Shown in pieces: positions 16,816 through 26,919 of a DNA stretch of 64,000 nucleotides (positions are counted from its first letter, which is position 1; each line of letters starts with the position of its first letter). A program made the position numbers and the translations under genes. The notes beneath the pieces were generated by a model. The model was not told where the DNA came from. It made no database searches and worked only from the letters and a program-made list of their open reading frames with translations. Source of the DNA: Levilactobacillus acidifarinae DSM 19394 = JCM 15949 (GTDB lineage Bacteria; Bacillota; Bacilli; Lactobacillales; Lactobacillaceae); contig NZ_AZDV01000005.1 of assembly GCF_001434835.1 (NCBI RefSeq), forward strand, positions 329,178 to 393,177. The letters are read 5' to 3'.

Positions 16816-17150
16816 ATTATGTCACGGGGATTAACCCTTGCGTTTAAACGCATAACCGGGTAACCTATGACATAATCTTATTGTTTTATCATAATTGGTG
16901 CGCGGCAGATTTCAACGGCGACTAACTGAGAGTCGTCGCTAGCCTGGCAGCAGATCGGTACAACCCCCAATTAGCTAGAGCAAAAAGACATTATGCGTGG
17001 TGCGGGTTCGGTCAGACAACGGGACCTGCTCTCGCTGAGGAGGTAGGGCATCGGCGCCTAACCGCTCGGCGGCATGTCGCGTCAGTTTTTTAACTGACGA
17101 ACGTGCGTCACGCTTCCCATTGACAATTGAATAGCTGACATCGTCAGTAG
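16816..17150 (+). other. Long structured mRNA leader of unknown class
   Basis: No gene fits here. The transcript would begin with a long hairpin, GATTATGTCA with TGACATAATC (about 16815-16876), that has TGCGTTTAAACGCA at its tip. Then come CGGCGACT/AGTCGTCG, CTAGC/GCTAG, and CAGTT(tttt)AACTG near 17081-17098. I find no T-box sequence and no lysine-riboswitch signature. A regulatory leader is inferred from length and structure only. Confidence 0.45.
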
Positions 17151-17165
17151 AAAGAAGGAATTAGA

Positions 17166-18530
17166 TTGCAGAGAAGACTAAGCTCTCGCCAAATGCAGAT
17201 GATTGCATTGGGCGGAACCATCGGCGTCGGATTATTTATGGGGTCTGGTTCCACAATCAAGTGGACGGGTCCTTCCGTCCTCATCGCTTACATTATTTCT
17301 GGTGTATTTCTGTACTTAATCATGCGGGCCTTAGGGGAAATGTTGTACGTCCACCCGACAACCGGGTCGTTTGCAACGTTTGCCTCCGAATACATGCATC
17401 CCGTTTTCGGGTACCTGACCGCTTGGAGCAACGTGTTTCAGTTCATCGTCGTTGGAATGAGTGAAATGATCGCGTTGGGCGGTTACTTTCGGTTCTGGTG
17501 GCCAAACCTGCCAGACTGGATTCCCGGGTTAGTGGCGATTACCTTCCTGTGTATCGCCAACTTGATTTCCGTGAAGATGTTCGGGGAACTTGAATTCTGG
17601 TTTGCCCTGATCAAGGTGGTTACCATCGTCTTGATGATCATCGCCGGACTAGGAGTCATCCTCTTTGGGTTCGGGAACGGGGGTCACGCGGTCGGCATCA
17701 GTAACCTCTGGAGTCACGGTGGGTTCTTTACCGGGGGCGCCAAGGGCTTCATTTACGCGTTAGCCATCGTGTTGGCGTCTTACCAGGGAATTGAGTTGAT
17801 TGGGGTCACGGCCGGTGAAGCGGAGAATCCGCAACACACGCTGGTCGCCGCCATCCAATCAACGGTTGCCCGAATCTTGATCTTCTACGTCGGCGCGATC
17901 TTCGTGATCGTCAGCATCTACCCGTGGAACCAATTGAACCAGATTGGTTCGCCGTTCGTGCAGACCTTTGCTAAAATTGGCATCACCGCCGCCGCTTCGA
18001 TCATCAACTTCGTGGTGATCACCGCCGCACTGTCCGGGTCCAACTCCGGTATCTACAGTGCCAGTCGGATGACCTTCACATTGGCCGAGAATCACCAATT
18101 ACCGCGGAAGATGACCCTACTGAACCGCCACGGGGTCCCATTTTACTCCGTGCTCGCCATTTCGTTAGGAATCGCGATTGGAATTGTGCTGAACGTGGTC
18201 TTGCCGATGTTCTTCAAGGACGCCAGCCAGATTTTCGTGATGGTTTACAGTTCCAGTGTTCTTCCAGGAATGGTGCCGTGGGTTGTAATTCTGATCAGTG
18301 AGATCGAATTCCGCAAACAAAATCAACAGCACATGGCGGAGCACCCGTTTAAGATGCCGCTATCGCCGTGGTCTAACTACGTCACGTTAGCGTTTCTCGC
18401 CATTACGTTGCTGTTCATGTTCATGAACCCCGAAACGCGAATCTCCATTCTCGTCGGGGTGGTCTTCTTGATCGTGATGACCATCGTCTACTTCAAGAAG
18501 TACCAACCGCGTGAAGCGGCGAAGAAATAA
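17166..18530 (+). CDS. Amino-acid permease (APC superfamily, AAT type)
   Basis: 454 residues with about 12 membrane segments. The N-terminal [26 protein letters not shown] is the hallmark of the AAT family, which imports amino acids with protons; GTIGVGLF lines the substrate site. [10 protein letters not shown] and the [11 protein letters not shown] loop are also typical. TTG start with AAGAAGGAA 8 bases upstream. The substrate is not readable from sequence. The long leader upstream implies control by RNA structure. The next gene follows closely. Confidence 0.92.
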   Translation: MQRRLSSRQMQMIALGGTIGVGLFMGSGSTIKWTGPSVLIAYIISGVFLYLIMRALGEMLYVHPTTGSFATFASEYMHPVFGYLTAWSNVFQFIVVGMSEMIALGGYFRFWWPNLPDWIPGLVAITFLCIANLISVKMFGELEFWFALIKVVTIVLMIIAGLGVILFGFGNGGHAVGISNLWSHGGFFTGGAKGFIYALAIVLASYQGIELIGVTAGEAENPQHTLVAAIQSTVARILIFYVGAIFVIVSIYPWNQLNQIGSPFVQTFAKIGITAAASIINFVVITAALSGSNSGIYSASRMTFTLAENHQLPRKMTLLNRHGVPFYSVLAISLGIAIGIVLNVVLPMFFKDASQIFVMVYSSSVLPGMVPWVVILISEIEFRKQNQQHMAEHPFKMPLSPWSNYVTLAFLAITLLFMFMNPETRISILVGVVFLIVMTIVYFKKYQPREAAKK

Positions 18531-18543
18531 GGGGGACTGCAAC

Positions 18544-19206
18544 GTGAGTCGTCCAGGAAAATTTGCAAAGTCCAGTCGGGTAAAGCAGTTGCGGCAGTTC
18601 AACCGGCGTAAACAACAGCAAGCGGGGGCCACTATCGCTTGGAATCGGGTGACCGACTTCATGCTGGGACGCTACCAACTGACTCAGGGACGGAAATTAC
18701 CGGCAACCGTGGCCGCGACCATTCAACGCTTCTTCAGCGAATGGCTAGCAACGGCTCAAGCCGCTGGCGTTCAACAGGTCCAATGGTCGGTTACGGCCTT
18801 CACCACGGCCACGCTCAAACGAATTGGCAATCAGGTGCCGTGGCAGTTTTACGCGGTGCTGGTAACGCAGTTTGGCGCCTGGCAACGGTTTATCCGGCGT
18901 GAAGGCCCGGTACTGCCGATCGAACCCCGGCGGCAAATCGTGGCGTTGTGCGAGCCAGCGGCCGTGCAGCAGCTCGTGGCCCGGCAATTAGCGGTTAACC
19001 TATTGGCCGTTACCGCCACACCGGTGACGGCGGAGCAGGAAACCCAGCTAGTTCATAGCCTGCTAGATGGTGACCAGGTGAACTGGACAGCCGTCAGCGC
19101 GTTATTTACCCCGCTAGGCTTCCAAAACACCGCCGAAAAACGGAGCGACACTTATCAGTGGCTCAACGATTTACAAACGTTAACCGTGAGCGACTTCCAC
19201 CACTAA
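18544..19206 (+). CDS. Hypothetical cytoplasmic protein
   Basis: About 220 residues with no family I recognise. GTG start at 18544 chosen because GGGGGA lies just upstream; an in-frame extension would overlap the permease. The N-terminus is very basic (about 30 residues rich in R, K and Q), and the remainder is mixed helical with many Q, A, V and T. No signal peptide or membrane segment. It is 13 bases behind the permease and shares its terminator, so cotranscription is likely. Confidence 0.7.
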   Translation: MSRPGKFAKSSRVKQLRQFNRRKQQQAGATIAWNRVTDFMLGRYQLTQGRKLPATVAATIQRFFSEWLATAQAAGVQQVQWSVTAFTTATLKRIGNQVPWQFYAVLVTQFGAWQRFIRREGPVLPIEPRRQIVALCEPAAVQQLVARQLAVNLLAVTATPVTAEQETQLVHSLLDGDQVNWTAVSALFTPLGFQNTAEKRSDTYQWLNDLQTLTVSDFHH

Positions 19207-19218
19207 ATCCCTAGATAC

Positions 19219-19248
19219 GAAAGGTCAGCTAATCGCTGGCCTTTTTTT
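19219..19248 (+). terminator. Terminator of the permease operon
   Basis: AAAGGTCAGC with GCTGGCCTTT, then a T tract. Confidence 0.85.
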
Positions 19249-19413
19249 GTGGGGCCGACTACTATCTAAAGTGAATCACCGGTTCAGGTGAAACTTTTGG
19301 AATAAGTTAGTTTTTGATTATGCTTTGGAAGATTTTACGACAGATTAATAATTTACGTGCAAACGCGCAAATCATGAGATCTGAACTTCATTTAAATTAT
19401 AGGAGTTGAGATT

Positions 19414-20040
19414 ATGAAGCGCACATTACGTGTTAGCTTGTTTAGTGGTATTGCGGCGTTGCTATTAGGTGTCGGTGTCGCGGTTCCCGCTTCTGCGGCA
19501 ACCACAACGACTGGGACAACCCAATCAACAACGAACGCAACAACTGATTTTACGCCATCAACGCAACCTTTGAATCTGGATTCGGCGCCTAACATTACCT
19601 TCGCGGCAACGACGGTTCCTGATACTAAGGCTAACGGTAGCTACGAACCAACTACTGTTGATAATCCAGTCGAAGTTTCTAATCCTGGGTTAGCTAGTGG
19701 CTGGAACGTCAAGGTCGCAAACTCAGAATTTAAGAATTCCGATACCACGGCAACGGCCGGTGACGGGACTGTGCTGGGTGGCGCGGTTTTGACGTTACCT
19801 GCTGGTTTAGCTTCAGCGGCGAACGAAGGTAACCCTTCCGTAGGTCCAACTGGGTCTTCGGTTAAGTTGGATGGTTCCGGGACTAGCCAAGAAGTCTTGA
19901 GTGCCGGTGCTAACGACGGTTTAGGTGTTTGGGATGCAACCTACGCACCTGCCGACGTTAACTTAGCGGTACCAGCTGGGCAAGAACCAGGGAACTATAC
20001 GTCAACGTTGACTTGGACGTTGGGCAACACGGTTCAATAA
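19414..20040 (+). CDS. Small WxL-domain surface protein
   Basis: 208 residues: signal peptide (about 1-29, ending ASA), a Thr/Ser-rich stretch, then a WxL domain. The distal motif is LTWTLGNTV at the C-terminus; the proximal motif is degenerate (SGWNVKV). WxL domains bind peptidoglycan non-covalently and assemble with DUF916 proteins. AGGAG 9 bases before the ATG. It has its own strong terminator, so it can be expressed more highly than the rest of the locus. Extracellular. Confidence 0.9.
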   Translation: MKRTLRVSLFSGIAALLLGVGVAVPASAATTTTGTTQSTTNATTDFTPSTQPLNLDSAPNITFAATTVPDTKANGSYEPTTVDNPVEVSNPGLASGWNVKVANSEFKNSDTTATAGDGTVLGGAVLTLPAGLASAANEGNPSVGPTGSSVKLDGSGTSQEVLSAGANDGLGVWDATYAPADVNLAVPAGQEPGNYTSTLTWTLGNTVQ

Positions 20041-20085
20041 AATCGCGCACCAACATCGAGGTTATCTAGATGAACCGGCGATGCG

Positions 20086-20121
20086 AAAGGCCGGTACCAT
20101 GACTCATGGTACCGGCTTTTT
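20086..20121 (+). terminator. Terminator after the small WxL gene
   Basis: GCCGGTACCATGA (20090-20102) with TCATGGTACCGGC, then TTTTT. Confidence 0.9.
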
Positions 20122-20302
20122 GGGACCAAATAATCATTATTCCCATTAATGATGAACTGATGTGACGAAACTCGGGTGACCGAGCATGGGCACGATCAGC
20201 GTGTGGTCGCTGGACCGATGACGTGCTGATTGGTGGGCAAATCCGGCAACGCTTCCTTTCGGGAGTTCATCAGGACGGGAATCGGAAAATGGAGGCAGCA
20301 AC

Positions 20303-21355
20303 ATGAGAAAGCTTTTGAAATGGGTCGTCATTTTAGGTGGCTTACTCTGGGGCAGTCTGCAAGGCGTCCCAAGCGCACACGCCGCTAAAATCAACCCCGC
20401 GGTTGCCGGGGCGGGTTACACGGTACAGATGGTCAAACCCCGTAACCAGATGAATACGGCTTTGGGGTATTTTAACCTCAAGGTCCAACCGGGTGAGCAA
20501 CAGCGATTAGTTGTGATTCTTCATAACTTGCAGGCTCAGCCGCAGAAGCTGACGTTATCCGTGAACCAGGCTTACACTAACGCCGACGGGGTGATCGACT
20601 ATGATTTAGCCACCAAGAAACCGGACCCAACGTTACAGGTTCCGTTGAAGCAACTCTTTAAGACCCCGCAACGGTCCATTACGTTACCGGCCAACGGCAC
20701 CGAACGGGTCGGGTTATCCTACGAAGTTCCGGCCGATCCCTTTAAGGGCACCACGCTGGGTGCGGTCTACGTGTCCCAGACTAAGCCGGGAAAGAAGTAC
20801 GGTAAAGGAAAAATTACCTTGCAAAACCTCTACGCCTACGCCATCAGTATTGAAATGCGGGAAAGCTTGAAGGCAATTCAACCGACCATGCTGATGCATC
20901 ACGTAGGGATCGGGCAAGTTGACCGGCAAAATATGGTCACGGCTAACTTGCAAAATTCTAAGCCAGCCGTTATGGAAAAGTTACGAACACAGGCGGCCGT
21001 TACCAAGCGGGGCTCTGCGACGGTCCTGATTCACCAGACCAAGCAGAATATGGCCATGGCCCCGAACAGCAACTTTAATTATCAGATTCCGTGGGGCAAG
21101 ACCACGTTAAAGCCGGGCCAGTACACGTTACATCTCAGCGCTCAGGCGACGAAGGGGTCGTGGCACTTTACCAAGAACTTCACGGTCACCCAGAAGCAAC
21201 TGAATCACTTAGCTAACCTGGCCAAACAACCACGACCAAATTACTGGTTATACATCTTATTAGCCATCGTGATTGCCTTGTTGTTGGCGTTGGTAGGCTA
21301 TCTGATTTACAAGAATCACAAGAATAAGCAAGCGTTACAAGCTCAGCAAAAGTAA
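20303..21355 (+). CDS. DUF916/DUF3324 (CscA-type) WxL-partner protein
   Basis: 350 residues: signal peptide (about 1-28), a DUF916-like beta domain beginning with the NPAVAGAGYTVQMVKPRNQ region (GYFNLKVQPGEQQRLVV), a second beta domain (DUF3324-like, about 185-300), a C-terminal membrane helix (about 312-333) and a basic tail. In WxL loci this protein anchors WxL proteins and links them to peptidoglycan. GGAGG site before the ATG. Terminal-anchored architecture is complete. Confidence 0.9.
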   Translation: MRKLLKWVVILGGLLWGSLQGVPSAHAAKINPAVAGAGYTVQMVKPRNQMNTALGYFNLKVQPGEQQRLVVILHNLQAQPQKLTLSVNQAYTNADGVIDYDLATKKPDPTLQVPLKQLFKTPQRSITLPANGTERVGLSYEVPADPFKGTTLGAVYVSQTKPGKKYGKGKITLQNLYAYAISIEMRESLKAIQPTMLMHHVGIGQVDRQNMVTANLQNSKPAVMEKLRTQAAVTKRGSATVLIHQTKQNMAMAPNSNFNYQIPWGKTTLKPGQYTLHLSAQATKGSWHFTKNFTVTQKQLNHLANLAKQPRPNYWLYILLAIVIALLLALVGYLIYKNHKNKQALQAQQK

Positions 21356-21405
21356 CCGCAGGAATGGTTAGCAACAAGTTGATTGAATGAACAGGGGGCA
21401 GTCAT

Positions 21406-23148
21406 TTGCTCAAACGCTGGTTAAGTGTTGGTGTTGTCATGTTAATCATGGGTCTGACTAGTGGTGTGACTGCACATGCCGACAGTGCTGAAGATCACGC
21501 ACTAGCCACGGCCCCGGCTGGAATGACGTTGACGGGGGACGACGCATCCTTGACCACGTCCGACCAAGCGGCCAATCAGGCGGGATTTGTGCCAATCCGG
21601 CACGGTCAAGCCGTGGCCCTGACCACGGGCGAGGCTCAAGCCGGTGCGGTCTGGTCGACGAACACCCACGCCTTTCATTTGACGCAAAATCAAACCATTG
21701 CGGCGTGGGTCTACCTCGGGTGTGGTCAGCAAGCCAGTGACGGACTGGCCTTTGTTCTGCAGAACGATTCACGGATGGTCAACGCCACACCGCAATTTGG
21801 CGCAACGCCCATCGGGGAAACCCTGGGTGTTTGGGGCATCGATGCCGATCCGTTTCCGGCTACCGCGACGGCGCTTAGTCGCACGGCGATTCAAAATAGC
21901 TGGGCACTGGCGTTATCGACCGGACGGCACACGCAGGCCAACGCGACCGCCCCGGGCCAAGCCAACTCGTTTGACTTAGGTGCAACGACGCCCTACCTGG
22001 CGGCCGGTTATCCGGGCAGTGGCACGACCTATCAACGCCACAAGGTTTCCGGCACGCTTGGCGGCTTGCTAACACCGAACCGTTACTACTATAGTTTGGC
22101 GTTACAGGGACGCTTAGCGGTTCCCAACTTGGCTAACGGTCAGTGGCACCACGTCACGTTGCGGTGGCGAGCAGCTACGCACACGATGACGGTGATCGTC
22201 AACGACCGTCAGGCCACAACGAATGCGGCCGAGTCCGGGACTCGGCGGACTGTTAACGTTGACTTAAATCGGGTTGATCCCAACCATACGGGGTATGCGC
22301 GTTGGGGACTGACGGCGGCGACCAGTACGGGAGTTACCGCGCCCACTCTGGCCGTTTTGACGCAGAGTCCGCGTCAACCGAAGCAGGTGACCTCGGCGGT
22401 TAAACCGCAGTCGAAGCCTAAAATGACCACCCGTGCGACCAACGCCCACGCTGCCGTAACCGTGACGAGTCACCGGTCCGTTCAAGTACCGAGCACGCAC
22501 CCCACGACCGTCACGGGTCGGGTGACGCCGACAGGGACGGCGTCGGCCCGGCCGACCGTGCAGGTCACGTTGAACGGCCAGCGGTTAGCGACGACTAAGC
22601 CGCAACCCAACGGAAAGTTTGCCGTGACGATTGATGCGGCTCAGTTGCGGCCCGGAACCGATCGAGTCAAGTTAGTGGCTCAGACGGCGACTCGCCGGAC
22701 CGAACCAACGACCGTCGCCTTACACGTTGCGGGAAAGTTAACGTTTGCGGCCTTATCGACGGCGCCGGGGTTTCAAAAGATGCCGGTGGCGACCAAGAAC
22801 GAACTGGTTACGCGGCAACCCGGCTGGCAGATTGTGGTGCAAGATACCCGGGGAACCGGGAGTCGATGGACGTTATCGGCGCAGTCCGGGACGTTTGTGA
22901 ACGAGACAACCGGGCGGCCGATGGCGGGCGCACCGGTCTACGTGACGGATGGCACGATGACGCCGTTGAGTCGGGTGCCGACGACCATCATGACGCACAC
23001 CACCAACGATGCTCAGGCCGATGGGAAGACTAACGTGCTGGCCCAGTGGTCGGCGAAGACGGGAATTTTACTACACGCCCAGCCCGGGACAGCGGCTGGG
23101 CGGTACCACGGCACGATTACCTGGACGTTAAATAATGCACCGGAATAA
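21406..23148 (+). CDS. L-type lectin-like WxL surface protein 1
   Basis: 580 residues: signal peptide, an L-type lectin-like domain (about 27-310, with DGLAFVLQND, GETLGVWG and a WHHVTLRW strand), a linker rich in T/K/P, an Ig-like repeat (about 355-440) and a C-terminal WxL domain. Both motifs are intact: RWTLSAQ and ITWTLNNAP. TTG start with GGGGGCAG upstream. It is a CscC-type partner of the DUF916 protein, displayed on the wall and probably glycan-binding by inference. Paralogous over its whole length to the next gene. Confidence 0.88.
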   Translation: MLKRWLSVGVVMLIMGLTSGVTAHADSAEDHALATAPAGMTLTGDDASLTTSDQAANQAGFVPIRHGQAVALTTGEAQAGAVWSTNTHAFHLTQNQTIAAWVYLGCGQQASDGLAFVLQNDSRMVNATPQFGATPIGETLGVWGIDADPFPATATALSRTAIQNSWALALSTGRHTQANATAPGQANSFDLGATTPYLAAGYPGSGTTYQRHKVSGTLGGLLTPNRYYYSLALQGRLAVPNLANGQWHHVTLRWRAATHTMTVIVNDRQATTNAAESGTRRTVNVDLNRVDPNHTGYARWGLTAATSTGVTAPTLAVLTQSPRQPKQVTSAVKPQSKPKMTTRATNAHAAVTVTSHRSVQVPSTHPTTVTGRVTPTGTASARPTVQVTLNGQRLATTKPQPNGKFAVTIDAAQLRPGTDRVKLVAQTATRRTEPTTVALHVAGKLTFAALSTAPGFQKMPVATKNELVTRQPGWQIVVQDTRGTGSRWTLSAQSGTFVNETTGRPMAGAPVYVTDGTMTPLSRVPTTIMTHTTNDAQADGKTNVLAQWSAKTGILLHAQPGTAAGRYHGTITWTLNNAPE

Positions 23149-23404
23149 CCAGGTGCGCGAAAAATGGTCTTAAATATTGATTTTAATTGCGTTAAGTCCG
23201 TAATTAAACTTGAACGCGCTATGATAAGAATTGTGATTAGTTTACATGATCGGCGGTTGCCATTTGGAAATCGTCGCACAAGCCGGTTAATCGACCAATT
23301 GGCCGGTTTGGCGGGCAACAGATGTTAAGTATGATAATTAACCCGGACACTGCCGTGAGCAACGGAACGCTTCGGGCGGATTGATGAAGAAGGGGGAATT
23401 AGAA

Positions 23405-25534
23405 ATGCTGAAACGGTGGTTATGCGTTGGCTTAGCAGCCATTATGGTGGGACTCGCTGGTGGCAGCCAGGCCCACGCCGATACCGACTTTGATCAGGCC
23501 TTAGCGACGGCCCCGCAAGGTATTTCGTTGAATAAAGCTAATTCGATCATCGCCTTGGGAACGGCTCCCATGAGCACGGCGTCGGTGGATGACGTGACCA
23601 ATCCGGATTCACCGGGGACCCAGGCGGTCGTCGTCAATACCGCCCCGTATCAATTTGGGACGGCGTGGTCGACGGATGAGAATTCCATTGACCTGACTCA
23701 CAATCAAAGCATTGGATTCTGGTTTTACTTTGGGAATCAGGGCATTAATGCTGGTGACGGCATGGCCTTTGTTCTCCAGAACGATCCGAAAGGGATTGCC
23801 GCAACGCCACAGTTTACGGACCGACCAATCGGTGAAACGTTGGGGGTTTGGGCCGTGGATACGGATCCCGATCAAGCCTACGTCAGTTCCTTTGCCAAGA
23901 CGGCGATTCAAAATAGCTGGGCTTTGGAATTCGATACGCACTACAATGGCTTGTCCGGTAAGAGTGCTTTAGGAACGGCGAACGCCTTTGATATTGGTGA
24001 TCCGGCCGTGCATATTGCCTCGAACTATCCGGGCAGCGGGGATACCTACGTCAAGCGGACCGTTTCCGGTGGGTTGCTGGGCAAGGATCACTACTATTAC
24101 AGCATGACTCATAACGGGGTCATCTCGGATAGTAGCCAGCCCAACTTCCTGTCAAATGGGCAGTGGCACCACATGACCTTGAAGTGGGATGCCTCGGCGA
24201 AGACCATGACTTATACCTTTAACGACCGGAACCCGAAGACGGGAGTCGCCCAAAGTGGGACTAGCCAGACTGTCCCAATCGACCTCAGTAAGATCGACCC
24301 CGACAACACGGGGCACGCACGGTGGGGCTTTACTGGGACCACGGGTCAGGACTACGAAAATAACCTGATTGTACTGGATAACACGCCGGGCCTGGTAGAC
24401 GGGACCGCGGACGCCAGTATGCAGGATCTGACCCACAATCACGCTATTACCAAGGACAGCCAGATTGTTAGTGGCGACCAGGTCGAGTTGGACTATAAGT
24501 TACATTACAATGGCGGGCGACAATCTTGGTCGAACATCAATAGTCGGTTGAATCTGCCGAAGGGGATTACCTATAAATCGGCCGAAATCGATTACGCTAA
24601 GGGGTCGAAGCAGACCTTAAACGTTAGTGATATGAGCAATAACAAGTTGACCATGACGTTGGCCCAGTCACTAGACAGTCAGAATAATGAAGCGACGGTC
24701 AAGTTACTCGGTCAGGCGAACGACGTGCCGGAAACGGTCTATAATCCCGCGTTATCGAGTACCTTCTCGTCTAACGCGTTGGTAACCAACGCTGATACAC
24801 CATCGTTTGCGATCAACCCCAACGTTGACTTGGATTTGAAAGTCACGTCGGGTAATCCGGTGACCTTAAAGACCAAGGAAGACACGACCGTTACGGGGAA
24901 CGTGGCCATAACCACGACGGCCAGCACCAAGCCGACCGTTAACGTGCAAGGCAAGCTGAACGGTCAGGCGCTACCGGATACGCCGGTTGCCAGCGATGGC
25001 ACCTTTAAGTTGAACCTGACGGCGGATCAACTGCAAATGGGGACGAATACGTTAAAGTTGACAGCGACGACGCCCCACGGTGATACGTCTAAGACGGTGA
25101 CGGTCTTGATTACCGTGGTGGGCACCCTGGAATTTGGGGACGTTGACGGGACCAGTAGTTTTGTCACGAGTACCTTGACGGGGACCCAGCAGCTGGTTTC
25201 GCGGAACAAAGATTGGGGTATCGAGGTCAAAGATACCCGGGGAACCGGGCAGCAATGGTCGTTAAGTGCCCAGAGCACGTCCTTTACCGACAATTCGGGC
25301 CACACCCTAAGTGGCGGACCGGTGTACGTCGGAAGCTACGGCACGCAGCCACTCAATGGTCACGCCGTGCAGATCATGACGCACACGACCAACGACAGTA
25401 CCGACGATGGTCAGGTGAACGTGGCCAATGACTGGGGAGACCGTAGCGGGGTTTTGCTGGACGTTGGTGGTGACACGTTATCCGGGACGTACCACGGCAC
25501 GATTACCTGGACGTTAGCCAACGCGCCGAGCTGA
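23405..25534 (+). CDS. L-type lectin-like WxL surface protein 2
   Basis: About 709 residues: signal peptide, L-type lectin domain (DGMAFVLQND, GETLGVWA, WHHMTLKW), an added DUF11-like beta domain (about 335-450) absent from paralog 1, an Ig-like domain, and a WxL domain with QWSLSAQ and ITWTLANAP. I start at the ATG at 23405, 7 bases after AGGGGGAA, rather than at the TTG at 23381. The two proteins look like a duplication followed by domain gain or loss. Confidence 0.88.
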   Translation: MLKRWLCVGLAAIMVGLAGGSQAHADTDFDQALATAPQGISLNKANSIIALGTAPMSTASVDDVTNPDSPGTQAVVVNTAPYQFGTAWSTDENSIDLTHNQSIGFWFYFGNQGINAGDGMAFVLQNDPKGIAATPQFTDRPIGETLGVWAVDTDPDQAYVSSFAKTAIQNSWALEFDTHYNGLSGKSALGTANAFDIGDPAVHIASNYPGSGDTYVKRTVSGGLLGKDHYYYSMTHNGVISDSSQPNFLSNGQWHHMTLKWDASAKTMTYTFNDRNPKTGVAQSGTSQTVPIDLSKIDPDNTGHARWGFTGTTGQDYENNLIVLDNTPGLVDGTADASMQDLTHNHAITKDSQIVSGDQVELDYKLHYNGGRQSWSNINSRLNLPKGITYKSAEIDYAKGSKQTLNVSDMSNNKLTMTLAQSLDSQNNEATVKLLGQANDVPETVYNPALSSTFSSNALVTNADTPSFAINPNVDLDLKVTSGNPVTLKTKEDTTVTGNVAITTTASTKPTVNVQGKLNGQALPDTPVASDGTFKLNLTADQLQMGTNTLKLTATTPHGDTSKTVTVLITVVGTLEFGDVDGTSSFVTSTLTGTQQLVSRNKDWGIEVKDTRGTGQQWSLSAQSTSFTDNSGHTLSGGPVYVGSYGTQPLNGHAVQIMTHTTNDSTDDGQVNVANDWGDRSGVLLDVGGDTLSGTYHGTITWTLANAPS

Positions 25535-25608
25535 GTCGTTTAAATTTGAGAAGCGTAACTGACTAAAATAAACGTTCCGTACCCGGTAGTGACTGAGTAG
25601 GGAATATT

Positions 25609-25642
25609 AAAAGAGCCTGGAATGATCTCCAGACTCTTTTTT
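25609..25642 (+). terminator. Terminator of the WxL locus
   Basis: AAAAGAGcCTGGA with TCCAGaCTCTTTTTT. Confidence 0.9.
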
Positions 25643-25683
25643 AGGTTCATTAGTTAGAAAAATCAGTAATTTAGGAAGCTAAC

Positions 25684-26919
25684 TTAGGATAACAGCCGGG
25701 TAACCATCCGTTCATAGATGTCGATAAACCGGTGATACATGTCGAGGTCGACGTATTCGTTGACCTGGTGCGCGGTGATGTTGCCGGGTCCAAAGACGAC
25801 CACATCGATGTCGGGATTGCTGGCGAGGAAGGACGAGGCGTCGGTCCCCCCGGGAACCCCAACCATTGGCAGAGCTTGTTCCAAAACGGCCTTGCCAATC
25901 GTGTTGGCGGCCTCGATCAGCGGGGTGTCTTCGGCGGTGTGCATCGGCCGAAAGTCGCTAATCATTTCAAACGATAATTCGGCGCCCCCGGCGTTGAGCT
26001 CCGCGATGATGGCCTGAATGGCCGCCGTGATCTTGGCGTTGGGCAGTTCGGGGATGGTCCGAATCTTGACGGACATGTCGGCGCTGGCCGGGACCGTATT
26101 GACCTGTTCGCCGCCCTTAATCATGGTCACCACGGGGGTGACGGGACCGAGGACTGGGTTATGGTAAGTCTTAATGGAATCGAAGTAGGCTTTTTCACGT
26201 TCGTAAAAGGCCATGAGGGCGTCGATGGCGTTCTTGCCGATTTCGGGCATGGAACTGTGGGCGGCGACCCCCTTGGAATGAATCGTGAAGGTCAAAGAGC
26301 CCTTGTGTGCTAATTCAATAAAGTGTTGTTCGCGGGTGTGATTGACGGCGGCGAGTTTAGTGGCCGCATCGCCATCGATGGCTAACATTTGTTGAAGCTC
26401 GGGTTTTTGCAGTAGGCGTTTGTCGGCCCCACTGGGTTCGCCGACGATGAGAGCGGTGAGGTCCTGCGCGTAACCGGCGTCGGCGAGCTGCCGGGCCCCG
26501 TATTGACCGTATTCTTCACCCACGGTGGCCATGAACCGGAACGTCCCGTGAAGCGGGACGCCGGCTTCCTTGAGCCGAATCATGGCCCAAGCTCCGGCCA
26601 TGAGACCGGACTTCATGTCGGAAGTGCCCCGACCATACATGTTATCGTCGTCGATGGTGCCAGACAGGGCGTCAACGCGCCACTTGGTGGCATCACCCAG
26701 GGCGACCACGTCTTCGTGACCGTCAAAACCGATGACGGGGCCTTGGCCGTCACCAATCTCGGCAACTAAGCTGATCCGATCGGGCTTGTAGGCCAGTTGT
26801 TTGCAGGTAATTCCGTGTTGTTCAAAAAGTTTAACTAAGTAGTCGGCGACTAATTTTTCCGTGCCGTTAACGGTGTTGAGCTTCACCACATCTTGAAGTG
26901 TTTGCACGACTTCATCCAT
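25684..26919 (-). CDS. M20 family deacylase (ArgE/DapE type)
   Basis: 411 residues. Cytoplasmic zinc hydrolase of the ArgE/DapE/ACY1 family, removing acyl groups from amino acids. Metal ligands and catalytic residues are visible: GFDGHEDVV (H, near 65; the family norm is GHxDV), GRGTSDMKSGLMA (D), and TVGEEYGQYGA (catalytic E). The dimerisation domain spans about 190-300. The start at 26919 has GAGGTGG upstream; an in-frame extension to 27015 has none. Annotated as succinyl-diaminopimelate desuccinylase in many lactobacilli, but the true substrate is uncertain. It is alone on this strand. Confidence 0.88.
   Translation of the reverse strand: MDEVVQTLQDVVKLNTVNGTEKLVADYLVKLFEQHGITCKQLAYKPDRISLVAEIGDGQGPVIGFDGHEDVVALGDATKWRVDALSGTIDDDNMYGRGTSDMKSGLMAGAWAMIRLKEAGVPLHGTFRFMATVGEEYGQYGARQLADAGYAQDLTALIVGEPSGADKRLLQKPELQQMLAIDGDAATKLAAVNHTREQHFIELAHKGSLTFTIHSKGVAAHSSMPEIGKNAIDALMAFYEREKAYFDSIKTYHNPVLGPVTPVVTMIKGGEQVNTVPASADMSVKIRTIPELPNAKITAAIQAIIAELNAGGAELSFEMISDFRPMHTAEDTPLIEAANTIGKAVLEQALPMVGVPGGTDASSFLASNPDIDVVVFGPGNITAHQVNEYVDLDMYHRFIDIYERMVTRLLS

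Noticed and set aside
16816-17150. T-box or lysine riboswitch
   Set aside because: No AGGGTGG core, no specifier stem and no lysine-box signature could be found, so I left the class open.
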